Assembly (NCBI GenBank): GCA_947474485.1
Contig: CANJJP010000011.1
Span: 1 to 12,635, forward strand
Direction of reading: 5' to 3'
Length of the DNA stretch: 12,635 bases
Source of the DNA: Bacteroidota bacterium
GTDB taxonomy: Bacteria; Bacteroidota; Bacteroidia; B-17B0; Aurantibacillaceae
Both the position numbers and the translations under genes were made by a program. Within the stretch, counting starts at the first letter, position 1. Every line of letters starts with the position of its first letter. Of the stretch, positions 6,603 through 12,635 are shown piece after piece. The notes beneath the pieces are model-generated. The model did no database searches. It was given only the letters and a program-made list of their open reading frames with translations, and had not been told where the DNA came from.

Positions 6603-8756
6603 ATGCGTCAACTATTTCTCTCTCTTTTTGTAATTGCAGTATTTTCAATCTCTGCACAAAAAATGCTTACTGTTTCGGATGCAGTATTAAAACAAAGGAG
6701 CACATTAGCACCTGCAAAACTTCAACAAATTAATTGGATACCTGCAAGTAACAATTTCTTTTACGTTGATTCAAAGGATAAGGTTACCAATTTATTTATT
6801 AGTGATGCAAAAACAGGCAATGCACAAACTGCGCAAACGATTCTAGAACTGAATCAAATTTTAAAATCTAATGCTGTTGATACAATAAAAGATTTTCCTT
6901 TACTAAAATTTACATCGCTAAATACCTTCACGTTTCAACTAAAGGATAAACTTTATACTTATGATTTAACATCAAAAAAACTAAGTTCTAGTCCAACAAC
7001 AAAATTACCTGACACAGCAGAAAATGATGATAAAGCAAGAAATGGGAACATCGCTTACACTATAGAAAATGATTTATTTGTAAACATTGAGGGAAAAGAT
7101 GAAGCTGTAAGCAAAAATGGAACCTATGATGTTGTATACGGAAAATCTGTTCACCGCGAAGAATTCGGGATTTATAAAGGAACTTTTTGGTCGCCAACTG
7201 GCAACCTACTTGCCTTTTACAGAATGGATCAAACAAATATTACTTCCTACCCAATTATGGAAATTGGTAATAGACCAGCAACTGCGCGTATGATAAAATA
7301 TCCAATGGCTGGTGATAGCAGTCATTATGTTACTGTTGGAGTTTATAACACTAAGACAAAATCAACTGTATACTTAAAAACAGGGACTCCAAAAGATCAA
7401 TACTTAACTAATGTTGCCTGGAGTCCTGATGAAAAATCAATTTACATTGCTGTTTTAAATCGCGATCAAAACCACATGAAATTTAATCGCTACAATGCAA
7501 CAACAGGTGAATTTGAAAAAACATTGTTTGAAGAAAAAGAAGAAAAATATGTGCAACCCACACACACCATGGAGTTTGTTCCTAATAAACCAAATCAATT
7601 TGTGTGGTTTAGTGAGCGTGATGGTTTCGATCATTTATATTTATATGATACTGAAGGAAAATTAATCAAACAACTTACAAAAGGAAATTGGGTTGTTACT
7701 TCATTAAATGGTTTTGACACAAAAGGAGAGAATTTATTTTTCACTTCAACTATTGAAAGTGCTGTTACTCGCCATTTATGTAAAGTAAATCTTAAATCAG
7801 GAAAAGTAGAGCAAATTACAAGTGGCACTGGAACGCACACTGCATTAGTATCTGGCGACGGGGCATATATTATTGACCACATGCAAAATATTGATGTTCC
7901 AAGAGAGCAAAGTATTTATTCTTGCAAAGACAAGAAAAAAATTAAAGTAATAAAGAATGCAGAAAACCCATTGAAAGATTATGTATTAGGTAAACTTTCT
8001 ATCTTCACTATTAATGCGCCTGATGGTACACCTTTATTTGTAAGACAATTTTTGCCAATCAATTTTGATTCAACTAAAAAATATCCTGTAGTTGTTTATT
8101 TATATAATGGACCTAATGTTCAGTTAATTAATAATACTTGGAATGGTGGCGGAGACCTTTGGTTCCAATACATGGCAGAGCAGGGTTACGTAGTATTTTC
8201 ATTAGATGGTAGAGGAAGTGCAAACAGAGGAAAAGCATTTGAGCAAGCTACCTTTAGAAATTTAGGAGTAGCGGAAACTAATGACCAATTAGTTGGAGTT
8301 AATTACTTAAAAAGCAAATCGTGGATTGACCAAAACAATATGGTAATATACGGCTGGAGTTTTGGTGGTTTTATGACAACAAACATGATGGTTAAACATC
8401 CTGATATTTTTAAAGTTGCTATTGCTGGTGGACCAGTAATTGATTGGAAGTATTATGAAATTATGTACACCGAGCGCTACATGGATACTCCAAAAAATAA
8501 CCCAGAAGGATTTAAAAATTCGGACCTAACACAATTTGCTCAAAACTTAAAAGGAAGATTATTAATGATACATGGCACCGAAGACCCAGTGGTAGTTTGG
8601 CAACATAGTTTATTGTTTACAAAAGCTTGCGTTGATAAAAGCAGGTTGCTTGACTATTACGTTTACCCGGGACACGAACACAATGTAATGGGAAAAGATA
8701 GAGCTAACCTTTTCGAGAAAATTACAGATTATATTTTTACGCATATTAAGAAGTAA
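6603..8756 (+). CDS. Dipeptidyl peptidase IV-like S9 serine peptidase
   Basis: The 717-aa protein has a signal peptide (about 1-18, FSISAQ). Next come an N-terminal DPP IV beta-propeller (about 45-450; WSPTGNLLAFYRMDQ at 196-210, WSPDEKSIYIA at 273-283) and a C-terminal alpha/beta-hydrolase domain (about 470-717). The triad is visible: Ser586 in GWSFGG (584-589), Asp661 in HGTEDP (657-662) and His693 in GHEHN (690-694; His691 is the less likely alternative). The double Glu at 186-187 (HREEFG) matches the DPP IV motif that holds the substrate amino terminus, so the likely reaction is release of Xaa-Pro or Xaa-Ala dipeptides in the periplasm or at the cell surface. Length is normal for Bacteroidota S9B enzymes. 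It has no T9SS sorting domain (ends THIKK). It appears to stand alone, with the IS/receptor scar after it. Confidence 0.9.
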   Translation: MRQLFLSLFVIAVFSISAQKMLTVSDAVLKQRSTLAPAKLQQINWIPASNNFFYVDSKDKVTNLFISDAKTGNAQTAQTILELNQILKSNAVDTIKDFPLLKFTSLNTFTFQLKDKLYTYDLTSKKLSSSPTTKLPDTAENDDKARNGNIAYTIENDLFVNIEGKDEAVSKNGTYDVVYGKSVHREEFGIYKGTFWSPTGNLLAFYRMDQTNITSYPIMEIGNRPATARMIKYPMAGDSSHYVTVGVYNTKTKSTVYLKTGTPKDQYLTNVAWSPDEKSIYIAVLNRDQNHMKFNRYNATTGEFEKTLFEEKEEKYVQPTHTMEFVPNKPNQFVWFSERDGFDHLYLYDTEGKLIKQLTKGNWVVTSLNGFDTKGENLFFTSTIESAVTRHLCKVNLKSGKVEQITSGTGTHTALVSGDGAYIIDHMQNIDVPREQSIYSCKDKKKIKVIKNAENPLKDYVLGKLSIFTINAPDGTPLFVRQFLPINFDSTKKYPVVVYLYNGPNVQLINNTWNGGGDLWFQYMAEQGYVVFSLDGRGSANRGKAFEQATFRNLGVAETNDQLVGVNYLKSKSWIDQNNMVIYGWSFGGFMTTNMMVKHPDIFKVAIAGGPVIDWKYYEIMYTERYMDTPKNNPEGFKNSDLTQFAQNLKGRLLMIHGTEDPVVVWQHSLLFTKACVDKSRLLDYYVYPGHEHNVMGKDRANLFEKITDYIFTHIKK

Positions 8757-8809
8757 GTTGTTGAATCAAAACTGCAATAACCAAGAATCAAGATTATTAG
8801 ATATTTAAA

Positions 8810-8836
8810 GAGACTGTAAATAATTTTGTGTAAGTA
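8810..8836. repeat. Putative IS256-family terminal inverted repeat (single copy left)
   Basis: GAGACTGT (8810-8817), followed by TAATTTTGTGTAAG (8821-8834), resembles the outer ends of IS256-family elements, which carry a similar TATAATTGTGTAA core. It lies about 30 bp outside the stop of the transposase remnant, where the right-hand terminal repeat is expected. No partner repeat is present in the window. Confidence 0.45.
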
Positions 8837-8843
8837 GTTGATA

Positions 8844-8990
8844 TTAGATTTTGCATCTGTCCTCAAAAGTAATTAAAAATTTGTTTAAGATCAGTCCCCA
8901 GTTTCTGGTTTGATGATTCCGATTTTTTTCAATAATATTTATGGCCAAATAAACAGCTTTACAAGTAGCATTATCGTTAGGAAAAACAGT
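8844..8990 (-). pseudogene. IS256-family transposase, C-terminal remnant
   Basis: Read leftward from about 8990 to the TAA at 8846-8844, the frame gives TVFPNDNATCKAVYLA, a short linker with IEKNRNHQTR, then NWGLILNKFLITFEDR and CKI. This is the pattern of the C-terminus of IS256-family DDE transposases: a FP-D-A-K-YLA block, a KW-type linker, and an NWG-L-L-F-I-FE-R block. The N-terminal part with the DDE catalytic residues is absent, and upstream of about 8990 the minus frame loses resemblance because the DNA becomes receptor sequence on the other strand. It is not functional. The usual KKW before the NWG block reads EKNRN, suggesting further decay. Confidence 0.6.
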
Positions 8991-8991
8991 A

Positions 8992-9780
8992 TTTAGATTA
9001 AGTGGGGGAAGAGCTTTGAAAACGGCTAATATTTTTGCTGAAAATACTGCTTTAATGGCAACTTCCAGAGATTGGATTATTACAACAGGTGATTTAAATA
9101 TGCCTTATGGGTTAATGCCCGAAACGGGGTGGAACTATAGATTAAATTTTACTCAAAAATTGAAACTGAATTTTAAAGATGCCTATATAACAGTTGATGT
9201 ATATCGTACTGATTTTACTCAACAAGTTTTTGTGGATGCAGATTATAATACTCAAGAAGCTTGATTTTATAATTTAAATGGATCATCGTTTTCAAATACA
9301 ACTCAAATAGAATTTGGTTGGGAAATCCGTAAACGATTAAATATTAAAACCGCTTACCGATATGTGGATACAAAAGTGAGTTATAAAACGGGCATCCTTC
9401 AAAAAGCATTAGTTTCAATGCACAGAGCGTTTGTAAATATATCCTACGAAACAAAAAGAAAACATTGGCTATTTGATGCAACTTTGCAATTTAATCGTAA
9501 AAAAACGTTTGCCTCAAACATTTAATAATCTAACTGAATATAAACGTGCAGAGTATTCTCCTAATTTTATAATGTGTTAGCTCAAATAACTTACGTTACA
9601 AAAATTAAGAAAGCAGATTTTAATATTTATGTTGGTGTAGAAAATGCATTAGATCTCAAAAAGCAAAATCCAATCATAGCAAGTGATACGCCGTTTAATA
9701 AATATTTTGATGCTAGTATGGTTTTGGGACCAATTTATGGCAGAATGATGCATGTTGGATTGAGATATAAGATTATATAA
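8992..9780 (+). pseudogene. TonB-dependent outer-membrane receptor, broken C-terminal part
   Basis: Three pieces together read as the last 260 or so residues of a TonB-dependent receptor beta-barrel. The first piece has FRLSGGRALKTANIFAEN (from 8992), ETGWNYRLNFTQKL and YRTDFTQQVFVD, and is cut by TGA at 9262-9264. The same frame continues FYNLNGSSFSNTTQIEFGWE to HRAFVNISYETK and WLFDATLQFNRKK. An extra A in a 7-A run (9499-9505) shifts the frame to RLPQTFNNLTEYKRAEYSPNFIM (9506-9574). Two extra bases near 9575-9576 shift it back to LAQITYVTKIKKADFNIYVGVENALD and PFNKYFDASMVLGPIYGRMM, ending LRYKII at 9780. Undoing these lesions restores a continuous barrel end. The plug and N-terminal barrel are missing, replaced at about 8990 by the IS fragment. 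Intact homologues import siderophores, cobalamin or other ligands; the ligand is unknown. There is no plausible translation start. Confidence 0.8.
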
Positions 9781-9885
9781 AATTTCAAAAAACTAATACT
9801 TACCCAAATTTTTATCATTTCACTTACTAAAGTTACATCATATCAATAATGTTGATAAAAAAGTTAATAAAATAAATTTAACAAA

Positions 9886-9916
9886 TTTTAAGTGGCTTAA
9901 TTATGCTGTAATTTTC
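9886..9916 (+). promoter_or_regulatory. Weak candidate promoter for the kinase/phosphatase operon
   Basis: TAATTTTC (9909-9916) matches TAnnTTTG at all but the last base. TTTT (9886-9889) lies 19 bases upstream. Transcription would begin near 9923, about 13 nt before the kinase ATG. Confidence 0.25.
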
Positions 9917-9935
9917 GAGTAGCTAAAATTGTCCT

Positions 9936-11186
9936 ATGAAAAAAGTTACATTAAGCGAAAAAAAAATATCAAAAAATGATATTCCTAACACAAACAAAGA
10001 TTTAAGTAAATCAAGTTTGCAGGACAAGCGAGCGATTTTTTTGCAAGACCACTTTAAAAATAACTCAAAAAATAGCGAGGCAAATGTACCTGCAACATCA
10101 ACTGATAATTCTATAAAATCAAACTTCACCAGTCCATACGAAATTGAGATTCTGAAATTAAAAGCAGAAATTGAAGATTTAAAAAAAGTTACGAGTCAAG
10201 CTAATACTAAAAAAGATATTCAAAGTGCTATGTCTGGTGTATTAGATAAAATACTTCCAGATTTTGTTCATGAAATTTCGTCACCAGTTAGCATCCTCGA
10301 TAATTCTTTAGAAAATTTATTGCTTCAATATAACAAAGTAATGAATACTTATACTGATTTGGTGAATAATGAAAGCACGAAAGATGCTGCAATTTATATC
10401 TATCAATATACGCAGACCATCAGTCATTTTTTAGCAAACATTAATCATAATCTTAAATTTAGAGAAAATAAAAAAGTATTGATTACTGAATTAAGTCGAT
10501 ATAATTTTAAAAATATTCAGCATGGAGCAGATCATTTAATGACAGCTGGTGTATTACATATTGATGAAAAATTACATACAGTTTTTAGTCAAGAGAAAGG
10601 ATTTGAGCTTTTCGATTTATTAATTTCTTTTATTTCGGTAAAACAATCCTTTGCTATTTTAGAAACAGCTAAGTTTAAGAGTAAAAATTTAATTGTTTCT
10701 ATAAAAAATTATACAAATAGATCTTCGCATTCCATTGATGAATTATTTGATTTAAAATCATCAATTGACTCAGCTTTAGTTATGGTTGGACATAGATTGC
10801 GTTCTCGTAGATTTAATTTTTCATACGATGCTTCTTGCTTTATTACTGGTGATATTAAAAAATTGTCTCATATATGGATTAATTTACTTTCTAATGCAAT
10901 AGAAGCAAGTAATTCAAATGGAATAATAAATCTAAATGTGTTTGTTGAAAACGAAAATGTAGTAGTAACTGTTCAAGATGATGGTTCGGGAATAAGTGAA
11001 GAAAATTTAAAAAACATATATAAAGCAGACTTTACAACTAAATTAAATCAAGAGGGAATTGGCATGGGGCTTGACTTTTGCAAAAACTACTTAGAAAGTA
11101 TTGATGCTACGATTGAGGTAATTTCTAAACCAGGTGATACAACTTTTACTGTAAGATTTTCAACATATGCAAACAGCATCAAATAA
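9936..11186 (+). CDS. Soluble sensor histidine kinase
   Basis: The 416-aa protein has no signal peptide or membrane helix. Residues 1-65 are Lys/Ser/Asn-rich and probably disordered; a coiled coil follows (about 67-90). The H-box is FVHEISSPVSILDNSLENL (110-128) with His112 as the likely phosphorylation site. The ATPase domain shows the N-box INLLSNAIEAS (315-325, Asn320), the G1 box DDGSGIS (348-354) and the G2 box GIGMGL (374-379). His112 and Asn320 are 208 residues apart, about twice the usual spacing, so an extra segment of about 100 residues (roughly 180-270) of unknown type lies between them. Its last 20 bases overlap the start of the REC-PP2C gene, so translational coupling and a cognate pair are likely. 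No PAS, GAF or HAMP domain is recognisable; the input signal is unknown and may be delivered by another protein. Confidence 0.85.
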   Translation: MKKVTLSEKKISKNDIPNTNKDLSKSSLQDKRAIFLQDHFKNNSKNSEANVPATSTDNSIKSNFTSPYEIEILKLKAEIEDLKKVTSQANTKKDIQSAMSGVLDKILPDFVHEISSPVSILDNSLENLLLQYNKVMNTYTDLVNNESTKDAAIYIYQYTQTISHFLANINHNLKFRENKKVLITELSRYNFKNIQHGADHLMTAGVLHIDEKLHTVFSQEKGFELFDLLISFISVKQSFAILETAKFKSKNLIVSIKNYTNRSSHSIDELFDLKSSIDSALVMVGHRLRSRRFNFSYDASCFITGDIKKLSHIWINLLSNAIEASNSNGIINLNVFVENENVVVTVQDDGSGISEENLKNIYKADFTTKLNQEGIGMGLDFCKNYLESIDATIEVISKPGDTTFTVRFSTYANSIK

Positions 11187-12471
11187 TTTTACATTTTCTC
11201 CAATTGTAAAGATTGAATCAAGTTCAATTCAACATACTATCGTCATTATTGATGATGATGCAAATTTGACACTTTCAATAAAAGAGAAATTATATAATTT
11301 TCCGGAATATGATTTTGTTATTGAAATTGCAAATGATCCAATTGAAGGATTAGAACTGCTTAATATTTTGCATACAGAAGGTGTCATTCCTTCCATAATT
11401 ATCAGCGATTTATCAATGCCAAGTATGCAAGGTGATGATTTTTTAGAGGAATCTATGCGGTATTTTCCAAATGCTAAAAAAATATTGATGTCTGGTAATC
11501 CTAGTTTAGATGCTGTTGTTCATTCAGTTAATTCTGCTCATATTTTTAGAATGCTTACAAAGCCAATTCAAGAACTAGAGTTTCAATTAACCATAAGCCA
11601 AGCCATTAAATCTATTGAACTTGATACCCAAGTTAATGAACTAAACCTTAAGTTGACGCATATTAATGCCAATTTGGAAAAAATTGTTGAAGAGAAGATC
11701 TATGAATTAGCAGAAAAAAACCAGCAATTAACAGATAGTATTCATTATGCTGAATTAATTCAAAAATCGGTATTATCATCAGAAAAGGATTTTTCGTCAG
11801 AAATTCCAAATGGGTTTACTATTATTTTCCCGAAAGACATTGTAAGTGGAGATTTTTTTTGGTATCATAATGATGATGATTATTTAAGTTATTGCATTGC
11901 TGATGCAACTGGTCATGGAGTGCCAGGAGCTTTTGTTTCGCTTCTCGCTTATGGATCACTTCGCGAATCTTTTGAAAGTAAAAAATTAGAAAGAGACTTC
12001 AATTCAATTATTTGTTCTGCTAATAATCAATTTAAAAGAACATTAAATAATAACTCAAATAAAGATTCAGCTGAATTGGGCTATTTATTTTTTAATTGGA
12101 AAACCTATGAATTGAAGTATTGTGGTTTTAAAATCACACTTTATATCATACGCAAAGCTGAAATAATAGAATTAAAAGGATCAAAGCTAATTTTTGGCTC
12201 TGAAAACCTTGAAAAAATGAATGATGAATATATTCAAACTTTTCAACTTATTCGTGGAGACACTATTTTTATGTCTTCTGACGGTTATATTGATCAATTT
12301 GGTGGAAAACAAAATAAAAAATTTGGAAGTAAACGATTCAAATTACTGATATCCTTAATAGCCAATCATCATTATGAGAATCATAGAAAAATCTTGATAA
12401 AAGAATTTTTAAACTGGAAAGGGAATAATGAGCAAACTGACGATGTTAGTGTTTTTAGTTTAACAGTTTAA
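11167..12471 (+). CDS. Response regulator fused to a SpoIIE-type PP2C serine phosphatase
   Basis: The 434-aa protein has a receiver domain at about 22-150: acidic cluster DDD (29-31), phospho-acceptor Asp81 in ISDLSMP (79-85), MSG (108-110) and Lys132 in TKP. A coiled-coil linker (about 153-190) leads to a SpoIIE/PP2C domain (about 191-434). Phosphatase landmarks are SIHYAELIQKSVL (191-203), FPKDIVSGDFFW (221-232, Asp229), IADATGHGVPGAF (244-256, Asp246), SSDGYIDQFGG (370-380) and TDDVSVF (424-430, Asp425-426). This resembles RsbU-type regulators, which dephosphorylate an anti-anti-sigma-like partner; no such partner is encoded here. The ATG at 11167 lies inside the kinase gene, and no other Met is present before the receiver core. 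The middle motif, usually DGMDIAL followed by a small AGANNPL-like block, reads DSAELGY (300-306) and CGFKITL (319-325), so metal binding or activity may be altered. Confidence 0.88.
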   Translation: MQTASNNFTFSPIVKIESSSIQHTIVIIDDDANLTLSIKEKLYNFPEYDFVIEIANDPIEGLELLNILHTEGVIPSIIISDLSMPSMQGDDFLEESMRYFPNAKKILMSGNPSLDAVVHSVNSAHIFRMLTKPIQELEFQLTISQAIKSIELDTQVNELNLKLTHINANLEKIVEEKIYELAEKNQQLTDSIHYAELIQKSVLSSEKDFSSEIPNGFTIIFPKDIVSGDFFWYHNDDDYLSYCIADATGHGVPGAFVSLLAYGSLRESFESKKLERDFNSIICSANNQFKRTLNNNSNKDSAELGYLFFNWKTYELKYCGFKITLYIIRKAEIIELKGSKLIFGSENLEKMNDEYIQTFQLIRGDTIFMSSDGYIDQFGGKQNKKFGSKRFKLLISLIANHHYENHRKILIKEFLNWKGNNEQTDDVSVFSLTV

Positions 12472-12490
12472 CATTTCTTATTTACTTCAT

Positions 12491-12635
12491 CTATTTCTGT
12501 TTAACATCGCTATATGTTGGATTGCGATTTAAATTTAAGTAGATATTTTTAATAAACTTTACCAAATTCCTTTTATTTATTTCAATATCTGATTAATAAC
12601 AATTTATCAAAAAATTGGTTCTTAGATTCAAATAA
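12491..12635 (-). other. Possible decayed or frameshifted minus-strand gene end (weak)
   Basis: Two adjoining minus-strand frames look mildly protein-like. LFESKNQFFDKLLLIRY enters from the window edge and stops at 12584-12582. NLVKFIKNIYLNLNRNPTYSDVKQK, in another frame open from 12592, stops at TAG 12493-12491. Together they could be the C-terminus of one gene with a one-step frame change, convergent with the phosphatase gene. Composition is AT-rich enough for chance, so this is only a pointer. Confidence 0.15.

Larger units (their letters stand above)
8810..8990 (-). mobile_element. End fragment of an IS256-like insertion sequence
   Basis: This roughly 180-bp piece comprises a putative terminal repeat (outer end at 8810) and the last 49 codons or so of a transposase on the minus strand. 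The rest of the element is gone. Its inner edge, near 8990, joins the TonB-dependent receptor remnant directly, so a deletion appears to have removed most of the element together with the receptor's N-terminal part. Confidence 0.55.

Noticed and set aside
7631..7882. Minus-strand open frame of 83 codons
   Set aside because: Antisense to the S9 peptidase propeller, where the plus-strand assignment is certain.
8953..8990. Extension of the TonB receptor frame leftward to the TAA at 8950
   Set aside because: The frame stays open here, but the minus strand reads as transposase C-terminus (VFPND, KAVYLA), which explains this stretch better. Receptor-like residues begin at about 8992.
9016..9264. 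Treating the 82-codon and 68-codon open frames at 9016 and 9574 as independent small genes
   Set aside because: Both are pieces of one receptor barrel interrupted by a stop and two frameshifts, and their TTG and GTG starts fall mid-barrel.
9841..9857. Inverted repeat TATCAA/TTGATA before the kinase gene, considered as a terminator or operator
   Set aside because: The stem is 6 bp and AT-only, so chance is likely in this composition. For plus-strand transcripts there is no U-tract.
1..12635. CRISPR arrays, tRNA or rRNA genes, riboswitches, defence systems or complete prophage
   Set aside because: No regularly spaced repeats, no recognisable RNA gene or leader structure, and no defence or phage protein families were seen on either strand.

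Overview
The window is AT-rich DNA from a member of the Bacteroidota. The evidence is three parts of a type IX secretion system (T9SS): the start of the PorU sortase, a PorP/SprF-family protein and the GldJ lipoprotein. A protein that consists almost only of a T9SS C-terminal sorting domain, Bacteroidota-like promoter candidates (TAnnTTTG -7 boxes) and a general lack of strong Shine-Dalgarno sites agree with this. I cannot name the genus.

Layout. (1) 1-3670 is a T9SS block: porU runs leftward out of the window, and a PorP/SprF-family gene and gldJ run rightward from the divergent promoter region, ending at a clear intrinsic terminator (3638-3670). (2) 3682-6118 is a compact rightward group: an unrecognised acidic 143-aa protein, an EamA/DMT transporter with a GTG start, the 92-aa bare sorting-domain protein, and the 23S rRNA methyltransferase rlmB, which overlaps the previous stop by one base. 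(3) rlmB meets a leftward gene for a small two-helix membrane protein tail to tail. The genes overlap by 27 bp on a 10-bp palindromic hairpin that gives both proteins almost the same C-terminus. (4) 6603-8756 encodes a secreted or periplasmic DPP IV-type S9 peptidase with a complete triad. (5) 8757-9780 is a graveyard: an end fragment of an IS256-like element (terminal repeat plus transposase C-terminus, minus strand) is joined directly to the C-terminal part of a TonB-dependent receptor that carries a nonsense codon and two frameshifts. (6) 9936-12471 is a two-gene signalling unit: a soluble histidine kinase overlapping by 20 bp a response regulator fused to a SpoIIE-type PP2C phosphatase. 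(7) 12472-12635 has no confident gene; a weak minus-strand coding trace is described.

How the genes work together. The T9SS genes act in one export and gliding pathway: PorU processes cargo bearing sorting domains, PorP/SprF proteins support the machine or specific cargo at the outer membrane, and GldJ is an outer-membrane lipoprotein needed for the system. The bare sorting-domain protein at 5067 may be a substrate of this system or a remnant of one. The kinase/phosphatase pair probably forms a phosphorelay that sets the activity of a PP2C phosphatase, perhaps in a partner-switching scheme; no anti-sigma or anti-anti-sigma partner is visible here. I see no defence system, CRISPR array, tRNA or rRNA. 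The most unusual items are the bare sorting domain, the mirror-coded convergent gene ends, the long kinase linker and atypical phosphatase core, and the IS/receptor scar.
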